Notes under the pieces: model-generated | What the model was told of the DNA's origin: nothing | The model's database searches: none | Seen by the model: the letters and a program-made list of their open reading frames with translations, nothing else | Assembly: GCA_031291675.1 (NCBI GenBank) | Contig: JARLIO010000030.1 | Span: 62,001-126,000 of the forward strand | Direction: 5' to 3' | DNA length: 64,000 nt | DNA from: Azospirillaceae bacterium | Lineage (GTDB): Bacteria > Pseudomonadota > Alphaproteobacteria > Azospirillales > Azospirillaceae | In this document: in pieces, positions 1 to 9,407 of the stretch | Layout of the letters: the number at the start of each line of letters is the position of its first letter | Position numbering within the stretch: position 1 is the first letter of the stretch | Translations under genes and position numbers: made by a program

Positions 1-46
1 GACGGGAGCGTCAAACGCAAATTCACCAAAATATGACAGTGAAACC

Positions 47-841
47 GTGATGCAAGCCCTGCGATCGCTGTGTCAGGTTATAGCACCGGAGGTCGGGGCG
101 ACGACAACGGCCAGCGTCGCGACCGGGCCGGCAAACGCATCCGACAGCGCCGCACAGCGCGGCGATGCCGAGGCTCTGGCGGCATTGCGACGGTTGCGCT
201 ACCTGGCGCAACACCGGATGCGCGACGGGGCGAGCGAGGCGCAGGCCCGCCTGATGCGTCTGCTGGAAAGCTATCAAAAACTGCTGCTTCTGGGAAACTC
301 TGCTGGCCTTGCCGCGCTGGCCAAGGATATCGCCGCCGCGGCCAAACTGGTCGCAGCTTATGGCGGGGCTGACGATGCCGCAGCGGCGGCGCCCGACTCG
401 GGCACGGCGGCGGTGACGGCGCCCGACACGCAAGCGACGACGGTCGCGATTGCCGCGACGACCGCAGAGGGTGCCGCCGCCGCGGCCCATCCCGACACGG
501 CCGCTGCGGCTGTCGACGGTGAGGCCGCTCAACAAGAGGGGGCTGTCAGCTCCGGCTCCGGCGCGCTGACCCATGGCGGTGGGTCGTCCTCCGGTCAATC
601 GCTGCTGGGGACCGCCCTGGGCGTGGTCAAGGCCATCCGGAACCGGCTTGAGGCCGAGGCCCGCGCCGCCGAGGCTGCGGGCGATCACGAGAAATCACGC
701 CATCTGGCGCGGCAGATCAAGGAATCTGCCGAGGCCGTGGACACGATCAGCCAGGCCGTGGCGGATCTTGAGGGGGCCACGACGTCTTTCCCGGCGGCCG
801 CCACGGCGGCGCCGGCTGGCGGCGTCAACCTGATGACCTGA
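47..841 (+). CDS. Ala-rich hypothetical protein, helical
   Basis: I do not recognise this 264-residue protein. Two likely helical segments (about residues 40-105 and 195-245, the second with heptad-like Leu/Ile/Ala spacing) flank a low-complexity Ala/Thr/Asp/Gly linker. There is no signal peptide or membrane segment. The frame is GTG (47) followed at once by ATG (50), with no clear Shine-Dalgarno site before either. The frame stays open to the window edge, so a start outside the window cannot be excluded. In another frame, bases 1-36 read as a possible C-terminus ending in TGA, so this could be the last gene of an operon that begins upstream. The strong third-position GC bias supports real coding. 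Confidence 0.55.
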   Translation: MMQALRSLCQVIAPEVGATTTASVATGPANASDSAAQRGDAEALAALRRLRYLAQHRMRDGASEAQARLMRLLESYQKLLLLGNSAGLAALAKDIAAAAKLVAAYGGADDAAAAAPDSGTAAVTAPDTQATTVAIAATTAEGAAAAAHPDTAAAAVDGEAAQQEGAVSSGSGALTHGGGSSSGQSLLGTALGVVKAIRNRLEAEARAAEAAGDHEKSRHLARQIKESAEAVDTISQAVADLEGATTSFPAAATAAPAGGVNLMT

Positions 842-1354
842 GTCCGCCGATCGGCGCACCATGGGCCCGGTCTCTGCGCCCGGGGGCGGCAGGCGTGTCA
901 TGGCATGGCCCGGTTGACATAGACCTCGATCGCGGTGTGTCAAGTCCATCGCAGGTGCTTGGCAGTGTCAAAAGGTCACTGGCCCTCGGGTCGCAATTAT
1001 GCGGCAAATCGTCTCCGGATCCGGATGGCGGTCACAGTGTCGCAATCGCTGCATCGCGGGAAGCCGGCATCGCGTGTGCTTCACAGGGAATCGACACAAT
1101 CAATTGTAGCGCATCATGGTGCGATGATATTGGCAGAACTGGCACAAAACCGCGGTTTTCTGCCAAAATATCGCCACTCTCTTGGGTGTCGGCGATTGTG
1201 ATCACCCGTTGATTACCTTCGCGGGATGGTCGGGAATTCGGTTGATCAAGCGGATTCTGGCCCGTGTCGGGGTATCTAACGAACTCTTGAAGGTGCAATG
1301 GCGGAAGACTAGCGTGAGCCCTGGTCGCGCCCTGCTCATTATTCTGAGAGTGTC
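842..1354. other. Intergenic region upstream of the Nfn-rubrerythrin gene
   Basis: This 513-bp gap has no supported gene. Its one clear element is the 26-bp palindrome at 1140-1165, described separately. The last 100 bases are likely to hold the promoter of the flavoprotein gene, but no convincing -35/-10 pair stands out. Confidence 0.6.
1140..1165. promoter_or_regulatory. 26-bp palindrome, possible operator
   Basis: The core AAAACCGCGGTTTT (1146-1159) is a perfect palindrome. It is flanked by TGGCAC on the left and CTGCCA on the right, so 12 of 13 positions of each half-site match. A second TGGCAG lies just upstream at 1131-1136. There is no T-run after it and no loop, so a dimeric repressor or activator site fits better than a terminator. 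It lies about 190 bp before the flavoprotein start codon. The regulator is unknown. Confidence 0.4.
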
Positions 1355-4336
1355 ATGTATCAGATCATTCGCCGCGAGGTCTTCTCTGACACCTCGTTTC
1401 TTTGGGAAATCGAGGCTCCCGACGTCGCCCAGTCCGCCGAACCCGGCCACTTCGTCATGATCCGCCTCTATGAAGGCGGTGAGCGTATTCCCCTGACCGT
1501 CGCCGATTACGATCGCCAGCGGGGGACCGTCACCATCGTCGTCCAGGCGCTGGGCAAGACGACGCGCGAGATGCGCGACAACTATGCGGAAGGCAGCACT
1601 TTCGACGATTTCGTCGGTCCGCTGGGGCTGCCGCAGCATGTCGCACCGCTCGGCCATGTCGTCCTGGTCGGTGGCGGCCTCGGCGTGGCTCCGGTGTTTC
1701 CGCAATTGCGCGCCTTCAAGGAAGCCGGCAATCGGATCACCGGCATCATGGGCTTTCGCAGCAAGGACCTGATCTTCTGGGAGGACCGGTTCCGCGCCAA
1801 CAGCGACAACCTGATCATCTGCACCGACGATGGCAGCTATGGCCGCCCGGGCTTTGTGACCGCGGCCCTGACCGACGTCGTGCTGAACGACAAGCCGGAT
1901 CTGGTGATCGCCATCGGTCCATTGCCGATGATGAGCGCCTGTGTCGAGGCGACGCGTCCCTATGGCGTCAAAACCATGGTGTCGCTGAATACCATCATGG
2001 TCGACGGTACCGGGATGTGCGGGTCGTGCCGCGTCACGGTCGACGGCAAAGTGAAATTCGCCTGTGTCGATGGCCCCGATTTCAATGGCCATCAGGTCGA
2101 TTTCAAGGAACTTTTCGCGCGGCAGAAACGCTTCAAGGGTGAGGAGAAGCGTGCGGTCGATGACTTCGAACATGTTTGCAACCTTGAGAAGGTGTTGATC
2201 ACCGAGGGCAAGCGGACCTACAAGAAGATCTCCACGGTCGCCCCGCATCAGCACAAGATGCCGGAGCGCGACGCCCAGGAGCGGGCGCGCAACTTCAAGG
2301 AAGTCAATCTCGGCTACGATATGCAGGCGGCATTCGAAGAGGCCGAGCGCTGCATTCAGTGCCACAAACCGGGCTGTGTCGCCGGTTGCCCGGTCGCGAT
2401 CGACATCCCGCGCTTCATCCGCCATTTGCTGGTGCGTGATCTCGACAAGGCACTCGACGTCATTTACGAATCCAGCGTTTTCCCCTCGATCTGCGGCCGC
2501 GTCTGTCCCCAGGAATCGCAATGCGAGGCGCAGTGCATCCTCGCCAAGAAGATGGACCCGGTCGGGATCGGCCGGCTGGAGCGCTTCGTCGGTGACAATG
2601 CGCATCCGGCCAAGGCGGTGCCGCCGGCATTCGCCGGTCAGTTGGGCAAGGTCGCCGTGGTCGGATCCGGGCCGGGTGGCTTGGGGGCCGCGGCCGATCT
2701 GGTGCGTTTCGGCGCTGACGTTACGGTGTATGAGGCCCTGCATGTTGTCGGTGGCGTGCTGCAATATGGCATCCCGTCCTTCCGCCTGCCGCGCGACATC
2801 ATCGAGCGCGAAGTGCAGCGCCTCCGCGATGCCGGCGTCAAATTCGAGACCAACAAGGTGATCGGCAAGACCTTCACGGTGGCGCAACTGATCGCGGACA
2901 AGGGCTTCGATGCGGTCTTCGTCGCCGCCGGGGCCGGGGCGCCGTCGTTCCTCGGCATCCCGGGCGAGTTCGCCGGCCGGGTCTATTCGGCCAACGAATT
3001 CCTGACCCGCGTCAATCTGATGGGCGGGGATCGCTTCCCCTTCCGTGACACGCCGATCAGTCTGGGCCAAAGCATCGTCGTCATCGGTGCCGGCAATACG
3101 GCGATGGACTGCCTGCGCGTCGCCAAGCGCCTGGGCGCGCCGACCGTGCGCTGCGTCTATCGCCGTTCCGAAGCCGAGGCGCCGGCCCGGATCGAGGAGC
3201 TGCGCCACGCCAAGGAAGAGGGGATCGAGTTCTACTTCCTGCACGGCCCGGTCGAGATCAAGGTCGACGACAATGGCGAGGTCAAGGGCATGAGGGTCCA
3301 GAAGATGGTCCTGGGCGAGCCCGATGACCGCGGTCGCCGCAAGCCGATGCCGCTCGACGAATTCGTCGATCTGGAATGCGATACCGTGATCTATGCCCTG
3401 GGCACCAATGCCAACCCGATCATCGGCCAGTCGACTCCGGGCCTGTCCCTGAACAAGTGGGGCTATATCATCGCGGACGACAAGACCCAGGCGACCTCGG
3501 TTCCCGGTGTCTTTGCCGGCGGTGACATTGTGACCGGCGGTGCCACGGTGATCCTGGCCATGGGGGCAGGACGCCGGGCCGCCAAGGCGATCGGCGCCTA
3601 TCTGCAATCAGGCAAGCAGACCTGGCCGATTACCGAGGCCGATGTCGCGGCTTTTGTGCCGGGGAGCTTTCCCGCTTCTTCGCGGTCGACCACGGAGGGT
3701 GTCATGCTGTGTCCGAAATGCCATCAGCCGCTGGAAGGTGACGAAAGCTATATCTGCTGCGCCGACCAATCGATCGCCTGGCGGTGTCAGGACTGTGACA
3801 AGGTCTCCGAGGGCTTTGCCTTCCCCTACGGCGCCTGTCCCTATTGTGGCGGCAAGCTGGAAGCCTTGGCGACCCGCGAGTTCGCCGATGCCGCGGCGCT
3901 GGACGCGGTTCGCGCGGCGTTCGAAATTGAGCAAGGCGGCCAAGCCTTCTACCATCAGGCCGCCAGCCAATCCCAGGACCCGGCGCTTCGCGACCTGTTT
4001 GAACGGTTCGCGGCGATGGAAGGTGAGCATATGCGCACTCTGTCACGGCGCTATCACACCCACAGCCCGGCGCCGTCCGGCGATCTGCGCATGAATGTTC
4101 TGGCTGTCTATGCCGGCGTCGAGGGGCAGCCGGAGGATCCCGACACCCTGTTCCGGATCGCGATCGGTCTTGAAAAGCGCGCGGTCGCCTTCTTTGTGGC
4201 GCGCGCCGACCAGGCAGCCGAAGATTCGGCCGAACGTCAACTCTATCGGGAGTTGGCGGCCGAGGAACGCGAGCATGTCGCCGTGCTGTCGACCGAGCGG
4301 GAACGCTGGCGCGCCGGCAAGCCCGGGATGCTCTGA
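1355..4336 (+). CDS. NfnA-NfnB-rubrerythrin fusion flavoprotein
   Basis: This 993-residue cytoplasmic redox protein has three parts. Residues 1 to about 280 resemble NfnA/DHOD electron-transfer subunits (FAD and NAD(P) binding, then a [2Fe-2S] motif MCGSC near residue 224). Residues about 290-760 resemble NfnB/GltD: Cys clusters CIQCHKPGCVAGCP (near 333) and CGRVCPQESQCEAQC for two [4Fe-4S] clusters, an FAD loop GSGPGGLGAA (near 433) and an NAD(P) loop VIGAGNTAMDC (near 576). Residues 784-993 carry CxxC zinc ribbons (CPKC, CQDC, CPYC) and a ferritin-like di-iron domain with EGEH and EREH. Nfn proteins move electrons between NADH, NADPH and ferredoxin; rubrerythrins reduce peroxide. I infer a pyridine-nucleotide-driven peroxide reductase. 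The start has GAGAG upstream. Confidence 0.88.
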   Translation: MYQIIRREVFSDTSFLWEIEAPDVAQSAEPGHFVMIRLYEGGERIPLTVADYDRQRGTVTIVVQALGKTTREMRDNYAEGSTFDDFVGPLGLPQHVAPLGHVVLVGGGLGVAPVFPQLRAFKEAGNRITGIMGFRSKDLIFWEDRFRANSDNLIICTDDGSYGRPGFVTAALTDVVLNDKPDLVIAIGPLPMMSACVEATRPYGVKTMVSLNTIMVDGTGMCGSCRVTVDGKVKFACVDGPDFNGHQVDFKELFARQKRFKGEEKRAVDDFEHVCNLEKVLITEGKRTYKKISTVAPHQHKMPERDAQERARNFKEVNLGYDMQAAFEEAERCIQCHKPGCVAGCPVAIDIPRFIRHLLVRDLDKALDVIYESSVFPSICGRVCPQESQCEAQCILAKKMDPVGIGRLERFVGDNAHPAKAVPPAFAGQLGKVAVVGSGPGGLGAAADLVRFGADVTVYEALHVVGGVLQYGIPSFRLPRDIIEREVQRLRDAGVKFETNKVIGKTFTVAQLIADKGFDAVFVAAGAGAPSFLGIPGEFAGRVYSANEFLTRVNLMGGDRFPFRDTPISLGQSIVVIGAGNTAMDCLRVAKRLGAPTVRCVYRRSEAEAPARIEELRHAKEEGIEFYFLHGPVEIKVDDNGEVKGMRVQKMVLGEPDDRGRRKPMPLDEFVDLECDTVIYALGTNANPIIGQSTPGLSLNKWGYIIADDKTQATSVPGVFAGGDIVTGGATVILAMGAGRRAAKAIGAYLQSGKQTWPITEADVAAFVPGSFPASSRSTTEGVMLCPKCHQPLEGDESYICCADQSIAWRCQDCDKVSEGFAFPYGACPYCGGKLEALATREFADAAALDAVRAAFEIEQGGQAFYHQAASQSQDPALRDLFERFAAMEGEHMRTLSRRYHTHSPAPSGDLRMNVLAVYAGVEGQPEDPDTLFRIAIGLEKRAVAFFVARADQAAEDSAERQLYRELAAEEREHVAVLSTERERWRAGKPGML
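3694..3706 (+). promoter_or_regulatory. Internal Shine-Dalgarno and ATG before the rubrerythrin domain
   Basis: GGAGGG (3694-3699) sits five bases from an in-frame ATG (3704-3706), exactly where the zinc-ribbon/rubrerythrin domain begins (MLCPKC). Initiation here would give a free 210-residue rubrerythrin-like protein. It may instead be a leftover of the separate gene before fusion. Activity is inferred, not shown. Confidence 0.4.
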
Positions 4337-4677
4337 GACCAGCCTGCGGGGACCGCTGTCGTCCCTCGGTGTCAAGGCCCGGTCCCGCGGTTTCGCGGCT
4401 GCCGGGCCTTGTCATGTCCGGGCGGATTGCGGGTCCACAAGGTTGCGGGTGGCCGACCCGGGTGATATCGTCCCGATGATCTTGCTGTTGACCGGCCGGC
4501 GTCGATTCCCGTTACGGGTCGCCGGCAGCGGTCACGGCTTGTGAAAAACGCGCGTTTGCGAAACAATACCCCCTCGGAAACAGAGTTTTCCCGTTGAAGG
4601 CGTTGCGCTTTCAACACTGAACCCGGTGCCCGCGGGCCTTTCTTCACAAACCTTCAGCGGACGGAGATCCCTTCCCG
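4337..4677. other. Intergenic region before gatC
   Basis: This 341-bp gap holds the terminator-like hairpin at 4373-4411 and then a more AT-rich stretch (about 4540-4620) that probably contains the gatCAB promoter. No confident -35/-10 pair is visible. Confidence 0.5.
4373..4411 (+). terminator. Hairpin after the Nfn-rubrerythrin gene
   Basis: CAAGGCCCGG (4373-4382) pairs perfectly with CCGGGCCTTG (4402-4411), with a further CCGC/GCGG pairing inside the loop. It lies 37 bp after the stop codon. There is no strong T-run, so termination efficiency is uncertain. Confidence 0.5.
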
Positions 4678-4965
4678 ATGTCGCTCGACAAGGCCACCGT
4701 GGCGAAGATCGCCCACCTGGCCCGGATTAAAGTACCCGAAGCCGACCAGGACCATCTGGCTCAGGAACTCAGTGCCATCCTCGCCTTCGTCGCCCAGCTT
4801 GACGAGGTCGATACCGAGGGTGTGGCGCCGATGACCAGTGTCGTCGAACATGCGCTGCGCTGGCGGGATGACGTCATCGATGACGGCGGCAATGTCGAGC
4901 GTGTGGTGTCCAACGCCCCGGAACAGGTGGCGGGGTTCTATGTCGTGCCGAAGGTGGTGGAATAA
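4678..4965 (+). CDS. gatC: Asp/Glu-tRNA amidotransferase subunit C
   Basis: This 95-residue protein has the usual GatC length and pattern: an N-terminal helix with [12 protein letters not shown], a middle segment [19 protein letters not shown], and PMTSV followed by the LRWRDD region. GatC braces the GatA-GatB complex, which converts Glu-tRNA(Gln) and/or Asp-tRNA(Asn) to the amide form. It is the first gene of gatCAB. Its TAA stop overlaps the gatA ATG by one base (TAATG), so translation is probably coupled. Confidence 0.96.
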   Translation: MSLDKATVAKIAHLARIKVPEADQDHLAQELSAILAFVAQLDEVDTEGVAPMTSVVEHALRWRDDVIDDGGNVERVVSNAPEQVAGFYVVPKVVE

Positions 4966-6455
4966 TGTCGGAGTTGACCCAGCTGACCCTGGCCGCGGCG
5001 CTCAAGGGCCTGGACCGTGGTGACTTCACCGCGGCGGAATTGACCGAATCCCATATCGCGGCCGTTGCGGCCGCGCGACCGCTCAACGCCTTCATCACCG
5101 AGACGTTTGATCGGGCGCGGCAGCAGGCGACGGCATCCGATGCCCGTCGCGTCCAGGGAACGGCCGGTCCCCTGGACGGTGCACCGCTAGCGATCAAGGA
5201 TCTGTTCTGCACCGAAGGCGTCCAGACCACCGCGGGCAGTGCCATCCTCAAGGGGTTTGTCCCGACCTATGAGTCAACCGTGACCGCCCGGTTGTTTCGT
5301 GACGGCGCGGTGATGCTCGGCAAGGCCAATCTCGACGAATTCGCGATGGGATCCTCGAACATCACCAGCCATTATGGCCCGGTGATCAGTCCCTGGACCG
5401 GCAAGGCGCCGGCGGATGCGGTGCGCAAGCTGGTTCCCGGCGGTTCGTCCGGCGGGTCGGCGGCGGCGGTTGCCGCGCGCTGCGCCCTGGGCGCAACCGG
5501 AACCGACACCGGCGGCTCGATCCGCCAACCGGCGGCATTCACCGGCATTGTCGGCCTCAAGCCGACCTATGGCCGGTGCTCGCGCTGGGGCATCATTGCC
5601 TTCGCGTCGTCGCTGGATCAGGCCGGGCCAATGACCCGGACGGTCGAGGATGCGGCGATCATGCTGCGCTCGATGGCGGGCTATGATCCCAAGGATTCGA
5701 CCAGCGTCGATCGACCGGTGCCCGATTATGCCGCGGCCTTGACCGGGGATATTCGCGGGCTCAGGGTTGGCATTCCGGCGGAATACCGGGTTGACGGCAC
5801 CGACCCGGAAATTGCCGCCCTGTGGCAGCAGGGGATCGACTGGCTGCGCGCCGCGGGCGCCGAGCCCGTGGATATCCACCTGCCGCATACAAAATATGCC
5901 TTGCCGACCTACTACATCGTGGCGCCGGCCGAGTGTTCGTCGAACCTGTCGCGTTATGACGGTGTTCGCTTCGGCGTCCGGGTGCCGGGCGACAGCCTCG
6001 CGGAGATGTACGAGAACACACGCGCCGCCGGGTTCGGGGCGGAGGTCAGGCGCCGGATCCTGATCGGCACCTATGTGCTGTCTGCCGGTTACTACGACGC
6101 CTATTACCTCAAGGCGCAAAAGGTCCGTACCCGGATTGCCGAGGATTTCCGGCGCGCCTTCGAACAATGCGACGTCATCCTGACCCCGACCGCCCCCAGC
6201 GCCGCCTTCGCGATCGGGGAGAGGATGGACGACCCGGTCACGATGTATCTCAACGATGTGTTCACCGTGCCGGCGTCGCTGGCCGGGTTGCCCGGCCTGT
6301 CGGTTCCCGCCGGTCTGAGCTCCAAGGCCCTGCCCTTGGGGCTGCAACTGATCGGACGGCCGTTCGACGAGGAGACCCTGATCCGCGTCGGCGGCGTACT
6401 CGAGACGGCTGCCGGCTTCCACACCAGGCCGCCTTTTATTGCCGGGGAGGTTTGA
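4965..6455 (+). CDS. gatA: Asp/Glu-tRNA amidotransferase subunit A (amidase)
   Basis: This 496-residue amidase-signature protein releases ammonia from glutamine for transfer by GatB. The Ser-cisSer-Lys triad is visible: Lys78 in PLAIKDLFC, Ser161 in PGGSSGGSA and nucleophile Ser185 in [12 protein letters not shown]. These correspond to the Lys79/Ser154/Ser178 of characterised GatA. The C-terminal segment [15 protein letters not shown] is also typical. It lies between gatC (one-base overlap) and gatB, whose ATG follows the stop by four bases. Confidence 0.97.
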   Translation: MSELTQLTLAAALKGLDRGDFTAAELTESHIAAVAAARPLNAFITETFDRARQQATASDARRVQGTAGPLDGAPLAIKDLFCTEGVQTTAGSAILKGFVPTYESTVTARLFRDGAVMLGKANLDEFAMGSSNITSHYGPVISPWTGKAPADAVRKLVPGGSSGGSAAAVAARCALGATGTDTGGSIRQPAAFTGIVGLKPTYGRCSRWGIIAFASSLDQAGPMTRTVEDAAIMLRSMAGYDPKDSTSVDRPVPDYAAALTGDIRGLRVGIPAEYRVDGTDPEIAALWQQGIDWLRAAGAEPVDIHLPHTKYALPTYYIVAPAECSSNLSRYDGVRFGVRVPGDSLAEMYENTRAAGFGAEVRRRILIGTYVLSAGYYDAYYLKAQKVRTRIAEDFRRAFEQCDVILTPTAPSAAFAIGERMDDPVTMYLNDVFTVPASLAGLPGLSVPAGLSSKALPLGLQLIGRPFDEETLIRVGGVLETAAGFHTRPPFIAGEV

Positions 6456-6459
6456 GATC

Positions 6460-7911
6460 ATGAGCTACGTTCAAGGCGCCACCGGCGAATGGGAAGTTGT
6501 GATCGGGCTTGAGGTTCATGCCCAAGTCGTTTCGCAAGCGAAACTGTTTAGCGGTGCTGCGACTGTTTTCGGCTCCGAACCGAATAGCCAGGTCAGCCTG
6601 GTCGATGCCGCATTCCCGGGCATGCTGCCCGTGATCAACCGCGTTTGTATCGAGCAGGCGGTGCGCACCGGCCTGGGTCTCAAGGCGCAGATCAACCTGT
6701 TCTCGGTTTTCGACCGCAAGAACTATTTCTATGCTGATCTCCCAGCGGGCTATCAGATCAGCCAGTTCACTCAGCCGATCGTGGGTCATGGCGAGATCAT
6801 ACTCGATCTGCCCGATGGTTCGACCCGGACCGTGGGCATCACCCGGCTGCATCTGGAACAGGACGCGGGCAAGAGTCTGCACGATCAGCACCCGTCGAAG
6901 ACCTATGTCGATCTGAACCGGGCCGGCGTCGCGCTGATGGAAATCGTTTCGGAGCCGGATATGCGCACCGCCGAGGAGGCGGCAGCCTATCTGCGCAAGC
7001 TGCGGGCGATCCTGCGCTATCTCGGCAGCTGCGACGGCAACATGGAAGAAGGCTCGATGCGGGCCGACGTCAATGTCTCGGTGCGTCGTCCCGGGGGCCC
7101 TCTGGGCACCCGGACCGAAACCAAGAACGTCAATTCGATCCGCTACGTTCAGCAGGCCATCGAGTTCGAGGTGGAACGGCAAATCGAGGTCCTGGAGGGT
7201 GGCGGCACCATCAAACAGGAAACGCGTCTCTGGGATACCGTCAAGCATGTGACCCGCTCGATGCGCAGCAAGGAAGAGGCGCACGATTACCGGTATTTCC
7301 CCGACCCGGATCTGCTGCCGCTGCAACTCGACCAGGGTTGGGTTGATGCGATCGCGGCGACCCTGCCCGAACTGCCCGACGACAAGAAGGCGCGGTTCCA
7401 GGAGCAATACAAGCTGTCGCTCTATGACGCCGGCGTGCTGGTCGCCGACCAGGCCAGTGCGGACTATTACGAGGCGGTCGCCCGGGGGCGTGATCCCAAA
7501 CTGGCGGCCAACTGGGTCATCGTCGAGCTGTTCGGCGCGCTGAACCGCCTGGGCAAGGACATCGCCGACAGTCCGGTCTCCGCCGACAAGCTCGGCGGTC
7601 TGATCGACCTGATCGTCGACAACACGATTTCCGGCCGCATCGCCAAGGATGTCTTCCTGGCGATGCTCGAAACTGGCAAGTCAGCGGCGGATCTGGTCGA
7701 GGAGCGCGGACTGCGCCAGGTCACCGACACCGGGGCGATCGATCAGGCGATCGACCAGGTTCTGGCGGCCAACCCCGACAAGCTTGCCGAATACAAGGCG
7801 GGCAAGGAAAAACTGTTCGGCTTCTTCATTGGTCAGATCATGAAAATGACCCAGGGCAAAGCCAATCCGGCGCTGGTCAACGAACTGCTGACCCGAAAGC
7901 TGCAGGCGTGA
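6460..7911 (+). CDS. gatB: Asp/Glu-tRNA amidotransferase subunit B
   Basis: This 483-residue kinase-like subunit activates the misacylated aminoacyl-tRNA with ATP and receives ammonia from GatA. Signatures seen are VIGLEVHAQ at the N-terminus, [28 protein letters not shown], and a C-terminal YqeY/tail domain with INxxxxxKxLF-like helices after residue 390. The ATG at 6460 is preferred because GGGGAGG (6444-6450) precedes it at good spacing. An upstream in-frame TTG at 6439 would start inside gatA without a ribosome binding site. It is the last gene of gatCAB. Confidence 0.97.
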   Translation: MSYVQGATGEWEVVIGLEVHAQVVSQAKLFSGAATVFGSEPNSQVSLVDAAFPGMLPVINRVCIEQAVRTGLGLKAQINLFSVFDRKNYFYADLPAGYQISQFTQPIVGHGEIILDLPDGSTRTVGITRLHLEQDAGKSLHDQHPSKTYVDLNRAGVALMEIVSEPDMRTAEEAAAYLRKLRAILRYLGSCDGNMEEGSMRADVNVSVRRPGGPLGTRTETKNVNSIRYVQQAIEFEVERQIEVLEGGGTIKQETRLWDTVKHVTRSMRSKEEAHDYRYFPDPDLLPLQLDQGWVDAIAATLPELPDDKKARFQEQYKLSLYDAGVLVADQASADYYEAVARGRDPKLAANWVIVELFGALNRLGKDIADSPVSADKLGGLIDLIVDNTISGRIAKDVFLAMLETGKSAADLVEERGLRQVTDTGAIDQAIDQVLAANPDKLAEYKAGKEKLFGFFIGQIMKMTQGKANPALVNELLTRKLQA

Positions 7912-7917
7912 CGCCGG

Positions 7918-7949
7918 GCCCTGGGGCGGGGATGTCCCCGCCCCAGGGC
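7918..7949 (+). terminator. Strong hairpin after gatB
   Basis: GCCCTGGGGCGGGGA (7918-7932) is perfectly complementary to 7935-7949, giving a 15-bp stem with a two-base turn. It begins seven bases after the gatB stop. No T-run follows, but the position and strength suggest termination or 3'-end protection. Confidence 0.6.
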
Positions 7950-8011
7950 ACAACCCCGGACTGATACCGACCCCTTGATCCGAAGGCCGCGCGCCGGCCC
8001 TGAGGAGGCAA

Positions 8012-9175
8012 ATGATGACCGACTCTGATCCCGCGGCCCCGTTGGCGCCCAGTCCGGAAACGCTGGCCGCCCAGGCCTTGGGCTGGGTCGACGCCGGTGG
8101 TGCCATTGTCGCGGGCATTTCGCCCAGCACGACCTTTCTTCGCGATGCCGACGGCAGCTATGCGACCTCAGGCCGGGCCTACAGTCGCGCCGAGAATCCC
8201 ACCTATCTTCAGGTCGAGGCGTTGCTGACCGCGCTGGAGGGCGGGCGCGCGGCGATGGTGTTCGCTTCGGGCATGGCCGCGGCGACGGCGGTGTTCCTGG
8301 CGCTCAATCCCGGCGACCATGTCCTGGTTCCGTCGGTGATGTATTGGGGGCTTCGGGGATGGCTGTTGGACTTCGCGGTGCGCTGGGGCCTCGATGTCGA
8401 GATCGTGCCGTCGGCGGATCTGGCGGTCCTGGCCGCATCGGTCCGGCCTGGTCGGACCCGGCTGGTCTGGCTGGAAACGCCGGCCAACCCGCTGTGGCAT
8501 GTCACCGACATCGCGGCGGCCGCCGAGATCGCCCACGCCGCAGGTGCCCGGCTCGCGGTTGACAGCACCGCCGCCAGCCCGGTGCTGACCCGTCCGCTGG
8601 CGTTGGGCGCCGATCTGGTGATGCATTCGGCGACCAAATATCTCAACGGTCATAGCGACGTGGTTGCCGGTGCCCTGATCACCGCGGACGAAGACGCGCC
8701 GTGGCAGCGGATGGCCGCGGTGCGCTCCGGGGGCGGGGCGGTGCTGGGTCCCTTTGAAGCCTGGCTGCTGCTTCGCGGGATGCGGACCCTGTTTCCCCGG
8801 GTTCGCACCGCCTCGGCCAACGCGCTTGATGTGGCCCGCTATTTCGAAGGCTATCCAGGGGTTGCGGAGGTGCTTTATCCCGGCCTGGATAGTCATCCCC
8901 AGCATGCGGTGGCGCGGCGGCAGATGGTCGGCGGATTCGGCGGGATGTTGTCGATTCGGTTTGACGGCGGCCGTGATGCCGCCATGGCGGTTGCCGCCAC
9001 GACCCGGATCTTCAAGCGCGCGACGTCGCTGGGCGGCGTCGAAAGCCTGATCGAACATCGGGCCAGTGTCGAAGGCCGCGACAGCCCGGTTCCCGAGGAT
9101 TTGCTGCGCCTGTCGGTCGGAATCGAGGCGGCTTCCGACCTGATCGCGGATCTCAAGCAAGCAATCGACCGATGA
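8012..9175 (+). CDS. Cys/Met metabolism PLP-dependent enzyme (MetB/MetC family)
   Basis: This 387-residue fold-type I PLP enzyme belongs to the group that includes cystathionine beta-lyase, cystathionine gamma-synthase and O-succinylhomoserine sulfhydrylase. Family marks are YSRAENPT near the N-terminus, the cofactor-binding GMAAATAVF stretch, VDSTAASP, and the PLP lysine in [16 protein letters not shown]. The substrate-loop tyrosine lies in MYWGLRGW rather than the common YGGT. That is closer to lyase-type members, but the exact reaction cannot be settled here. CTGAGGAGG sits before tandem ATGs (8012, 8015). It is monocistronic, with its own 230-bp gap downstream. Confidence 0.88.
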   Translation: MMTDSDPAAPLAPSPETLAAQALGWVDAGGAIVAGISPSTTFLRDADGSYATSGRAYSRAENPTYLQVEALLTALEGGRAAMVFASGMAAATAVFLALNPGDHVLVPSVMYWGLRGWLLDFAVRWGLDVEIVPSADLAVLAASVRPGRTRLVWLETPANPLWHVTDIAAAAEIAHAAGARLAVDSTAASPVLTRPLALGADLVMHSATKYLNGHSDVVAGALITADEDAPWQRMAAVRSGGGAVLGPFEAWLLLRGMRTLFPRVRTASANALDVARYFEGYPGVAEVLYPGLDSHPQHAVARRQMVGGFGGMLSIRFDGGRDAAMAVAATTRIFKRATSLGGVESLIEHRASVEGRDSPVPEDLLRLSVGIEAASDLIADLKQAIDR

Positions 9176-9407
9176 CCGGTGTCAATCTCCGGGGCCTGCA
9201 ACTTCTGCTTCGCAGGAGCGGGATCGATCAGGCATAATTCTCGCTCCGTGCCGGATTGCAACCTGTGTGATGTCCGGCTGGCAATGATGGGCAGAACCGC
9301 ATCGAAGCATTGGCGCGGGCGTCTTGGTGTGGCCGGCATGCGGCCATGCGGATCCTGTTGATGCGGTCGTGAGAAACGGACCGTCTGATGCAAAGGAGGA
9401 TTGATCA

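Noticed and set aside
1-36. Possible C-terminus of a gene entering from the left, ending TGA at 34-36
   Set aside because: Only eleven codons are visible and no family can be judged, so I did not list it as a feature.
1202-3607. Long minus-strand open frame (about 800 codons) opposite the Nfn-rubrerythrin gene
   Set aside because: It is a product of high GC and codon bias. It has no family resemblance and no ribosome binding site, and it lies wholly opposite a gene with clear motifs.
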